Part shown: positions 1 to 6,544 of the stretch, piece after piece | Layout of the letters: each line of letters begins with the position of its first letter | Numbering within the stretch: the first letter of the stretch is position 1 | NCBI GenBank assembly: GCA_913047525.1 | Contig: CAJWUS010000042.1 | Coordinates: forward strand, 1 to 9,714 | Length of the DNA stretch: 9,714 nt | Direction of reading: 5' to 3' | DNA from: an uncultured Flavobacteriales bacterium | GTDB lineage: Bacteria > Bacteroidota > Bacteroidia > Flavobacteriales > BACL11 | Translations under genes and position numbers: made by a program | Notes under the pieces: generated by a model | Told to the model about the DNA's origin: nothing | Database searches by the model: none | The model's input: the letters and a program-made list of their open reading frames with translations, nothing else

Positions 1-402
1 GCAGTAATTGTTGCCTCTTCTTATACAAAAGTAGGTGGAGTATACGATATGGGTTGGAGACACGATCCTTCTCGTCCAATTGAATCATTGGCAGAATATT
101 GTATGAATTGTTATACTAATTTAAATATTCCTCAAAGAATTGATTTACTGTCGAAATGTATTGAAGATTATGATGCAGATGGATATGTTACAAATTCAAT
201 TAAGAGTTGTAATTCTTTCTCAGCTGGGCAGTTGGGTATGATGAGAGAGATTGAGGATAGACTAGAAATACCTGTTGGTTTTATTGAATCTGATTTGGTT
301 GATCCAAGGTATTTCTCTTACTCAAATATTAAAAATAGATTAGAATCATTTTTTCAAATGTTAGAGCAAAGAAAGGCAATGGAAACAGTGAATAACAAAT
401 AA
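1..402 (+). CDS. bcrB: Benzoyl-CoA reductase subunit B, C-terminal part (5' end outside window)
   Basis: This is the last 133 codons of a gene open at the left edge; reading continues in frame from base 1, so the ATG at 49 is internal. It is the C-terminal domain of a BcrB/HgdB-family subunit, which together with BcrC holds the active-site iron-sulfur chemistry that reduces the aromatic ring of benzoyl-CoA. Visible family features are the strand AVIVASSYTKVGG at the edge, a Cys in the motif SIKSCNSFSAGQ (TGT at 208-210, a probable cluster ligand), and the terminal ESDLVDPRYFSYSN block that closes this fold. From memory these segments match Thauera-type BcrB very closely, more so than HgdB or HadB dehydratase subunits. 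The following gene, bcrA, starts 7 bases after the stop. The order B-A-D agrees with bcrCBAD operons, so bcrC should lie upstream. A 2-hydroxyacyl-CoA dehydratase subunit is the alternative, less likely given the neighbours. Confidence 0.9.
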   Translation, partial: AVIVASSYTKVGGVYDMGWRHDPSRPIESLAEYCMNCYTNLNIPQRIDLLSKCIEDYDADGYVTNSIKSCNSFSAGQLGMMREIEDRLEIPVGFIESDLVDPRYFSYSNIKNRLESFFQMLEQRKAMETVNNK

Positions 403-409
403 ACAGACA

Positions 410-1810
410 ATGAAAAAATATTATTTAGGTATTGATTTAGGCTCTACAACTTCCAAAGCAGTTATCATTAACGAAAAAGATGAGATAATTGGAAGAGGAA
501 TTACAAACACAAGAGCAAACTATAAAGTAGCTGCCGATATTGCAAGAGAAGAAGCTACTTATGATGCAAGATTTACTCTTCTTACTCAAAGGATGCAAGA
601 AGAGATTGACTCGAAACCAGAGTTTAAAAAATACATGCAAGATATCCGTTCTGTGTTTCAGTATAGACAGTTTAAAAGAAGAATGGATAGTTTGAGAAAG
701 ATGTTATTGCAAACTGTTGATTCATTTTCTTATGACAACAAGGAAGATGTAAAACAAGCATTAATTAAGATACTGAATGTTATTGAGCCACAAATCAGAA
801 ATGAATTTGTTAATGAAGATTTAGGTTCTAAAAATCAGTTTTTTCGTGATATTGTAAGTGAAAGATATAATCATGAAGTAGAGAAGGCGGAAAAATTAGT
901 TTTTGAACCCTTAATGTTGGCGTTCGACAAGAGTATTACTCCAGTTGAGAACGAAATGGTACAATATAACTTTAAGGAATTAGTAGATGAATCAATGAAT
1001 GTCTTAGAAGAAAAATACAAAGGATTAGTTGATGAGCCAGAACATAAAGATAGAGAAGATTGGTATTATGCAGAGCTAAATGCTGTAAAAAGTAATTATA
1101 AAAATGTAGAGAGTACTCTTAGAGAGCACATTGATGAAATTGCTGATGAAGATATACATATTGCGAATATGATAGGTACAGGTTATGGTAGGGCATTGCT
1201 TCCTTTCCCAGAGGATTGTATTAAATCTGAGATTTTATGTCATGCATTTGGAGCTCATGCAGTATTTCCAAATACACGAACAGTTTTAGATATTGGAGGA
1301 CAAGATACCAAAGCAATTCAGGTAGATAGTCATGGTTTAGTTACTTCTTTTCATATGAATGACAGATGTGCAGCAGGTTGTGGTAGATATTTAGGATATA
1401 TTGCTGATGAGTTTGGAATTTCATTAAATGAGTTAGGGCCTGAGGCATTGGAGGCAGATAAAGAAGCAACAATCTGCTCTACTTGCACCGTTTTTGCAGG
1501 TGCTGAGGTGAAGGAGCTCCTACATAATGGAGAAAAAAGACCAAATATCTTAGCAGGACTACATAAAGCAATTGTACAAAGAGCTATGTCCCTAATTGCT
1601 CGTTCAGGAGGTGTAAGAAATGAGTTTACTTTTACAGGAGGAGTTGCTAGAAATCAGGCAGTTTTAAAATATGTAAAACAAATGGTAACCGATTCTTATG
1701 GGGATCTTACAATGAACATTCATACGGATTCTATATTTATGGGAGCATTAGGAGGAGCTATGTTTGCCAGAAGAAATATAGAAGTTGATTTACCGTCTAA
1801 AAAAAAATAA
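410..1810 (+). CDS. bcrA: Benzoyl-CoA reductase subunit A (ATP-hydrolysing electron-activating subunit)
   Basis: A 466-residue BadF/BadG/BcrA/HgdC-family (ASKHA fold) ATPase. With BcrD it forms the module that couples ATP hydrolysis to low-potential electron transfer into the BcrB/BcrC ring-reducing module in the cytoplasm. The phosphate-binding motif DLGSTTSK is at residues 9-16, TGYGR at 257-261 and DIGGQDTK at 294-301. GGVARN starts at residue 410. C320 (DRCAAGCG) and C359 (STCTVFAG) are the expected ligands of the [4Fe-4S] cluster bridging A and D, 39 residues apart as in HgdC. Two extra cysteines, C324 and C356, flank these ligands. A long charged helical stretch at about residues 50-245 separates the first phosphate motif from the rest. 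A large insertion of this kind separates BcrA (about 440 residues in Thauera) from the compact BcrD/HgdC proteins. The start follows the bcrB stop by 7 bases and has no Shine-Dalgarno sequence. Assignment is firm at family level; the exact aryl-CoA substrate (benzoyl or a methyl-benzoyl analogue) cannot be read from this subunit. Confidence 0.93.
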   Translation: MKKYYLGIDLGSTTSKAVIINEKDEIIGRGITNTRANYKVAADIAREEATYDARFTLLTQRMQEEIDSKPEFKKYMQDIRSVFQYRQFKRRMDSLRKMLLQTVDSFSYDNKEDVKQALIKILNVIEPQIRNEFVNEDLGSKNQFFRDIVSERYNHEVEKAEKLVFEPLMLAFDKSITPVENEMVQYNFKELVDESMNVLEEKYKGLVDEPEHKDREDWYYAELNAVKSNYKNVESTLREHIDEIADEDIHIANMIGTGYGRALLPFPEDCIKSEILCHAFGAHAVFPNTRTVLDIGGQDTKAIQVDSHGLVTSFHMNDRCAAGCGRYLGYIADEFGISLNELGPEALEADKEATICSTCTVFAGAEVKELLHNGEKRPNILAGLHKAIVQRAMSLIARSGGVRNEFTFTGGVARNQAVLKYVKQMVTDSYGDLTMNIHTDSIFMGALGGAMFARRNIEVDLPSKKK

Positions 1811-1811
1811 T

Positions 1812-2663
1812 ATGAGCGATATAATTTATACAATGGGAGTTGATGTAGGAGGAAGTTACATCAAATCCGTGTTGGTTTCTTACAATAAAGAAACTGGCGA
1901 CCATAAAGTGTTAGATAAACAAACAGAAAAGATTAGAAAAAGAAATCCTAAAGTTGTGGCCACTGAGACTGTTTCTGCAATATTGGAAAGAAATAATTTA
2001 GATTATGATAAAGACATTGCTTATTTATCATCTACTGGTGAAGGAGAAATGGTGGAAAGAAAGACAGGTCATTTTTATAGTATGACTTCTCATTCTAGGG
2101 GTGGAAAACACTTTTTTCCAAATGCAAAAACAGTAGTTGATATGGGAGGACTTTATGTTCGTGCCATAAAAATTGATGAAAAAGGAAAGGTGATGGACTA
2201 TAAAATGACTGGTCAATGTGCTTCAGGCTCAGGTCAGTTTATTGAGAATATTTCTAGATATCTTGGTTTAGCAATTGAGGAAGTTGGAGAAATGTCATTA
2301 AAAGCAGATAATCCAGAAGTTCCTTCAGGGATCTGTGCTGTACTTGCAGAAACTGATGTAATTAACTTAGTTTCAAAAGGACTTTCCACTCCAAATATTG
2401 TAAAAGGAATCAATCTTTCTATAGCGCAGAGAGTAGTGAAATTACTAGGAGCTCTTAAAGCAGAATCTCCTATTGCACTTGTTGGTGGTATGGGAATGAA
2501 TGAAGGAATGGTACAAGCAGTGGAAGAGCTTGCAGAAGGAAAGAAAAATAGAGATTTTAAGTTTTTAAGTAATAATGAAGCAATCTACTCTGGAGCAATT
2601 GGAGCTGCACTTTGGGGAGGTTTTCGTTATTATAAACTGAAGGAAAAAGGGATGAGATTATAA
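1812..2663 (+). CDS. bcrD: Benzoyl-CoA reductase subunit D (ATP-hydrolysing electron-activating subunit)
   Basis: A 283-residue ASKHA-fold ATPase, the partner of BcrA in the ATP-binding electron-transfer module of class I benzoyl-CoA reductase. Motifs: DVGGSYIK at residues 11-18 (first phosphate loop), STGEGE where other family members have TGYG, DMGG starting at D110, the cluster ligands C136 (GQCASGSGQF) and C175 (SGICAVLAETDV) spaced 39 residues apart, and a GGMGMNEG adenosine-side motif near the C-terminus. Length agrees with Thauera BcrD (about 282 residues). The ATG at 1812 was chosen because it lies one base after the bcrA stop and gives the family-typical N-terminus MSDIIYTMGVDVGG. 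The in-frame ATG at 1785 would add nine residues inside the end of bcrA. Both BcrD cysteines needed for the bridging cluster are intact, so the A/D pair looks functional. Confidence 0.92.
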   Translation: MSDIIYTMGVDVGGSYIKSVLVSYNKETGDHKVLDKQTEKIRKRNPKVVATETVSAILERNNLDYDKDIAYLSSTGEGEMVERKTGHFYSMTSHSRGGKHFFPNAKTVVDMGGLYVRAIKIDEKGKVMDYKMTGQCASGSGQFIENISRYLGLAIEEVGEMSLKADNPEVPSGICAVLAETDVINLVSKGLSTPNIVKGINLSIAQRVVKLLGALKAESPIALVGGMGMNEGMVQAVEELAEGKKNRDFKFLSNNEAIYSGAIGAALWGGFRYYKLKEKGMRL

Positions 2664-2666
2664 AAT

Positions 2667-4376
2667 ATGGGAACACTTCATTCAGAAATAACATTAGGTG
2701 AAATTGTAAAAAACATTCCAACTTTACTGATAAATAATAGTAAGGAGTTTTCTGATAAAGTTGTATTTCAGGAGAAAGTAAATGGTGTTTTTGAAGGAAT
2801 TATTTGGAGTGATTTTGTCTCAAACATTAAAAATATTGCATCTAATCTTTCTGATTTAGGTTTTGAAAAAGGAGATAAGATGGTTATTTATTCTCCTAAC
2901 AGACTGGAAATGTTGGAGTTGGAATTGGCAGTGATGTCAGTTGGAGGTATAGCGGTTCCAATCTTTGCTTATTTCCGTGAAGATACTGCAAAACTCTTAA
3001 TGGAACATTCTGATTCTACTTATTTGGCTGTTGCTAGTCAGATTCAATTAGATAGAACAGATTCTACATTCCCATTTAAAAAAGTCATCCATTTTGATGA
3101 AGTAAAAAGTGAGCTTTTTAACAATTTAGTGTGTTTTAATTTTTTGTTAAATAAGAATGAAAAAGAGTTTCTGGATTTAGATATTTCCCCTGATACTATT
3201 TGTTTAAATATGTACACTTCTGGTACTATGGGGACTCCAAAATGCGTACAATTATCTCATAAGAATATATTGTCACAACAAGCTGCAGTTAAAGAAATTT
3301 TAAAAGTAAATCAAGAAGACAGATTTCTTTCGTATTTACCTTGGCATCATAGTTTCGGTGGAATTTTTGAGCTTTTTACAGCACTTTATAATGGAGCAGC
3401 TTATTCTTTGGAATCTTCTTTTGGGAAAGATACAAAAGAGATAATGCAAAATTGGAAAGAGATAAAACCAACTGTATTTTTTTCTGTTCCAAAAGTATTT
3501 CAAAATTTAGTTGAATTATGTAATCAGGATGAAAGCACAAAACAACTTTTCTTTAATTCTGGTCTTAAATTTATTTTCACAGCAGCTGCAGCACTTCCAA
3601 TCAACTTATCTACTCTTTTTCAGGAAAAAGGAATTGCAGTAATTGAAGGTTGGGGTTTAACTGAAACTTCTCCTTGCTGCACTCTTACAAATCCTAATTT
3701 AGAAAGGGAGGAAGGAGTGGTTGGCCTTCCAATTCCTGGGGTAAGTGTCAGAATTTCAGAGGATGATGAAATTCAAGTTAAAGGACCAAATGTGATGAGT
3801 GAGTACTATGAAAATGATGAGGCTAATAAAGATACTTTTACAGATGATGGCTGGTATAGAACTGGTGATGTAGGTGCTTTAACTTCAACAGGATTGAAGT
3901 TAATTAGTAGAAAAGATAGAATTTTCAAACTCTCAAATGGTGAAAAAGTAATTCCTACTGATTTAGAAAAAATTATTGAGAAGAAATGTCATTATGTGCA
4001 ATATGTAATTGTTTCCGGAAGTGGTTATGATTATCCTGTAGCACTTATTTTCCCAAATCAAAATATGTTAAAAAATCCTGATTATCAGAAATCTCCTGAA
4101 GATGGTTGTTTTTGTCCTAGAGATATTAATGAATTTGGAAAATGTCTGCAAGGTTGTTTAAGGCAATCTAATGATGAGTTAAAACAGAAATTTGCAAAAA
4201 TAAAAAAGGCAATTGTGCTGAATTCTTGTCTTTCATTAGATGATAACACACTTACTCCATCAATGAAGATGGCGCCAAAAAGAGTATTGGAAAAATATAA
4301 AGATTATTATCAGGATTTATATGGGGAAGAACTTCCAACAGGTGATGAGTTGTATGTAATTGATTTAGCAGAATAA
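2667..4376 (+). CDS. Acyl-CoA synthetase (AMP-binding, long-chain-type subfamily)
   Basis: A 569-residue ANL-superfamily ligase that activates a carboxylic acid to its CoA thioester through an acyl-AMP intermediate. Motifs in order: P-loop TSGTMGTPK at residues 184-192, GWGLTETSP at 328-336, YRTGD at 397-401, the hinge region SRKDRIFKLSNGEK at 414-427, and the C-terminal catalytic lysine K534 in TPSMKMAPKR. The P-loop continues PKCVQLSH, with Cys where most relatives have Gly. The overall shape (LSHKNI, LTPSMK, C-terminal length) resembles the long-chain FadD15-like subfamily, not the shorter benzoate-CoA ligases such as BclA or BadA. A cysteine-rich patch C481-x-C483...C493-x3-C497 sits in the C-terminal domain. 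The gene begins 3 bases after bcrD and its stop directly abuts the next start codon. Substrate is unknown: benzoate or another aryl acid is suggested by the operon, a 2-hydroxy acid by the next three genes, and a dicarboxylic or fatty acid by the subfamily. Confidence 0.85.
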   Translation: MGTLHSEITLGEIVKNIPTLLINNSKEFSDKVVFQEKVNGVFEGIIWSDFVSNIKNIASNLSDLGFEKGDKMVIYSPNRLEMLELELAVMSVGGIAVPIFAYFREDTAKLLMEHSDSTYLAVASQIQLDRTDSTFPFKKVIHFDEVKSELFNNLVCFNFLLNKNEKEFLDLDISPDTICLNMYTSGTMGTPKCVQLSHKNILSQQAAVKEILKVNQEDRFLSYLPWHHSFGGIFELFTALYNGAAYSLESSFGKDTKEIMQNWKEIKPTVFFSVPKVFQNLVELCNQDESTKQLFFNSGLKFIFTAAAALPINLSTLFQEKGIAVIEGWGLTETSPCCTLTNPNLEREEGVVGLPIPGVSVRISEDDEIQVKGPNVMSEYYENDEANKDTFTDDGWYRTGDVGALTSTGLKLISRKDRIFKLSNGEKVIPTDLEKIIEKKCHYVQYVIVSGSGYDYPVALIFPNQNMLKNPDYQKSPEDGCFCPRDINEFGKCLQGCLRQSNDELKQKFAKIKKAIVLNSCLSLDDNTLTPSMKMAPKRVLEKYKDYYQDLYGEELPTGDELYVIDLAE

Positions 4377-5579
4377 ATGAGTAATTATAAAATACATACA
4401 ACCACAGATTTAAAGCAATTAATGAAGATGTATTTCTCTGATTTAATTACATCAAGGAAAGTAGCTTGGTGTACTTCTGTTGGTCCTGCTGAACTTTTAA
4501 GAAGTTTTGGTTTTGAGGTGTATTTTCCTGAAAATCATGGAGCACTTTTAGGCGCTAGTCGAACTGCAATGGATTTTATTCCAGAATCAGTGAAGCTAGG
4601 GTATGCTGGAGATATTTGCTCCTATTTAACTGCAGATATCGGATCTTATTTACAGAAGAAAACTCCACTTACAAAGCAATATGGAATGGATGGGATTCCA
4701 ATACCAGATTTGATAGTTTATAACACCAATCAATGTAGAGAGGTTCAGGATTGGTTTATGTGGTTTGCAAATGAATTTAATTGTCCAATTTTCGGAGTAA
4801 AACCTCCAAGATATTTAGATACAGTGAGTAAGGAAGATATTGAGGACGTGTCCTCACAATTTAAAGAAATGATTCCACTTTGTGAGAAATCATCAGGAAA
4901 TAAGTTTGATATTGATAAATTCAGACACACATTAAATTTAAGTAAAGAAGCAACTGATTTATGGAAGGATTGTTTGAATACAGGAAAGAATTCTCCTTCA
5001 CCTATTAGCTTTTTTGATGGTACAATTCACATGGGCCCAATTGTGGTTTTAAGAGGAACTGAAATGGCGAAAGAATATTACTCAAAACTTCTTTCTGAAC
5101 TTCAAAATAATGTAGAAAATGGAATTGGTTTTTTAGAAAAACCAGATAGTAGAGTGTATTGGGAAGGGATGCCAATTTGGGGTAAATTAAGATATTTTTC
5201 TAATCTTTTTGCAGATAATAATTCTGCAGTAGTTGCATCTACTTATTGTAATTCTTGGGTGTTTGATGCATTTGATAGTAAAGATCCTTTTGAATCTTCA
5301 GCACTTGCTTATACCGAAATTTTTATTAATAGAAGTGAGGAAGCAAAGTTTGAAATTCTAAAAAAACACATTCAAGATTTTAATATTAATGGTATGATTT
5401 TCCATGATGCAAAAACTTGTTTTAACAATTCAAATGCACGATTTGGGATGCCACAAAGATTAAAAGAAGAAACTGGAATAGAAACATTGGTTATTGAAGG
5501 AGATTTATGTGATTTACGATTCTTCTCTGAAGGGCAAACTACTACCAAAGTAGAAACTTTTATTGAACAGATGAATTAA
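4377..5579 (+). CDS. BcrB/HgdB-family protein (2-hydroxyacyl-CoA dehydratase D-component type), lone paralogue
   Basis: A 400-residue member of the family containing BcrB, BcrC, HgdA/HgdB and the double-cubane cluster proteins. These bind an iron-sulfur cluster and perform ATP-primed, low-potential reductions or radical dehydrations on CoA esters. The cluster cysteines expected for the family are present: C81 (GDICSYLTADIG), C120 (NTNQC) and C348 (DAKTCFNNSNARFG). The first motif closely resembles the BcrB motif. The C-terminal half aligns by eye with the BcrB fragment at 1-402: VVAS-x-Y, K[TS]C, then DLCDLRFFSE against DLVDPRYFSY. The BcrB motif SCNSFSAGQ is replaced by TCFNNSNARFG, so this is a distinct subfamily and not a duplicated bcrB. 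Further cysteines are C32, C136, C291 and one near residue 382. No second HgdA/BcrC-like subunit is adjacent, but an HgdC-like activator lies two genes downstream. Reaction and substrate are unknown; dehydratase, second ring reductase or a DCCP-like enzyme are all possible. Confidence 0.82.
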   Translation: MSNYKIHTTTDLKQLMKMYFSDLITSRKVAWCTSVGPAELLRSFGFEVYFPENHGALLGASRTAMDFIPESVKLGYAGDICSYLTADIGSYLQKKTPLTKQYGMDGIPIPDLIVYNTNQCREVQDWFMWFANEFNCPIFGVKPPRYLDTVSKEDIEDVSSQFKEMIPLCEKSSGNKFDIDKFRHTLNLSKEATDLWKDCLNTGKNSPSPISFFDGTIHMGPIVVLRGTEMAKEYYSKLLSELQNNVENGIGFLEKPDSRVYWEGMPIWGKLRYFSNLFADNNSAVVASTYCNSWVFDAFDSKDPFESSALAYTEIFINRSEEAKFEILKKHIQDFNINGMIFHDAKTCFNNSNARFGMPQRLKEETGIETLVIEGDLCDLRFFSEGQTTTKVETFIEQMN

Positions 5580-6544
5580 TGCAAGAAAAAAAGAAAATAG
5601 CAATTATAGGATTAGGCCCTGTAGGAATGGTTTTGGCTGTGTATTTGAGAAATGCAGGGCATGATATTGCACTTTTTGTTAGAAGTGAGGATAAGAAAGA
5701 AGTAATTAAAAATAATGGATTAACTCTTAAAGGTTTTTTAGATAAAAAAGCAGAGTTTACTTATGTTTTTGATGATATTTCTGAGATAAAAAACTTTAAT
5801 CCTGATGCAGTAATTTCAGCCGTGAAATCGCACCAAATTGCATTGTTATTAGAAATGATAAAACCACATATTTCTGAAAATACCTTAATGCTTTGTGCTC
5901 AGAACGGTATAGATACTGAGTTTGAATACAGTCCAATTTTTGACAACCATCACTTACTAAGAATGGTGATAAATTATGCAGGAAAATTAGTCAATAATTC
6001 AGAAACAGAGGTAGTGTTTTTTAATGCTCCAAATTATATTGCATCTTTAGAAAAAGAAAATAATGAGATTTCAGAAATTATAGCAAGCTCATTATCAGAA
6101 AATAATTTAGATACTATTTCATGTTCTTATCGGGATTTAAAGAAAAGTATTTGGGAGAAAACAATTCTTAATTCTTCTCTGAGTGCATTATGCGCACTTT
6201 CAAAATTGACCATGTTAGAGGCTATGTCCGATCCTGATTTGGTCTTAGTTATAAGACAAACAATTGAGGAGTCAATTCAGGTTGCACAGAAAGAAGGCAT
6301 CAAAATTGATAATGATTTCTTAGATCATTGTATGGTTTATTTAACAAAAGCAGGAAACCATTTTCCTTCATTAGCGGTTGATTTTATAAATAATAAAACT
6401 ACTGAAATTGATTTGTTTAATGGTAAGATTGTGGATTATAGTAAGAGTCATAATTTAAGAACTCCAATTAACTCTGCATTCACCTCTATGATGAGAGCAA
6501 TGACTGCAAAAGCAAAAAGAGAGCAACTAAATCAAGCGATATGA
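5579..6544 (+). CDS. Ketopantoate reductase-family (PanE/ApbA) NAD(P)H-dependent 2-oxo acid reductase
   Basis: A 321-residue protein of the 2-dehydropantoate 2-reductase family, which also contains D-mandelate and other (R)-2-hydroxy acid dehydrogenases. The N-terminal Rossmann motif GLGPVG is at residues 11-16, followed by a VKSHQ segment and CAQNGID. The C-terminal helical domain has the catalytic lysine K194 (IWEKTILN), N198, and the pair S264/E276 in HFPS...TEID with the family's 12-residue spacing. Compared from memory with E. coli PanE (K176, N180, N184, N194, S244, E256), the positions of N184 and N194 are S202 and M212. This speaks against ketopantoate as substrate and for another 2-oxo acid. 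The start codon overlaps the previous stop (TAATG) and the end overlaps the next start (ATGA), implying translational coupling to the BcrB-like and HgdC-like genes. A 3-hydroxyacyl-CoA dehydrogenase role in pimelyl-CoA beta-oxidation is a weaker alternative, as is true pantothenate synthesis. Confidence 0.82.
   Translation: MQEKKKIAIIGLGPVGMVLAVYLRNAGHDIALFVRSEDKKEVIKNNGLTLKGFLDKKAEFTYVFDDISEIKNFNPDAVISAVKSHQIALLLEMIKPHISENTLMLCAQNGIDTEFEYSPIFDNHHLLRMVINYAGKLVNNSETEVVFFNAPNYIASLEKENNEISEIIASSLSENNLDTISCSYRDLKKSIWEKTILNSSLSALCALSKLTMLEAMSDPDLVLVIRQTIEESIQVAQKEGIKIDNDFLDHCMVYLTKAGNHFPSLAVDFINNKTTEIDLFNGKIVDYSKSHNLRTPINSAFTSMMRAMTAKAKREQLNQAI

Noticed and set aside
49..402. Separate 117-residue gene starting at ATG 49
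   Set aside because: The frame is open to base 1 and the upstream residues (AVIVASSYTKVGG) continue the BcrB fold, so this is the tail of a larger gene.
437..640. Minus-strand open frame of 67 codons within bcrA
   Set aside because: Low-complexity Ser/Phe/Cys-rich product lying wholly antisense to a conserved gene; no family resemblance.
1785..1811. Earlier in-frame ATG that would lengthen BcrD by nine residues
   Set aside because: It lies inside the end of bcrA and adds a lysine-rich peptide unrelated to the family; the ATG at 1812 gives the expected N-terminus and length.
4377..5579. Calling the 400-residue protein BcrC
   Set aside because: Its first cysteine motif (GDICSYLTADIG) and C-terminal end are BcrB-like, and bcrC is expected upstream of the partial bcrB; the PSICDVIRN-type motif I associate with BcrC is absent.
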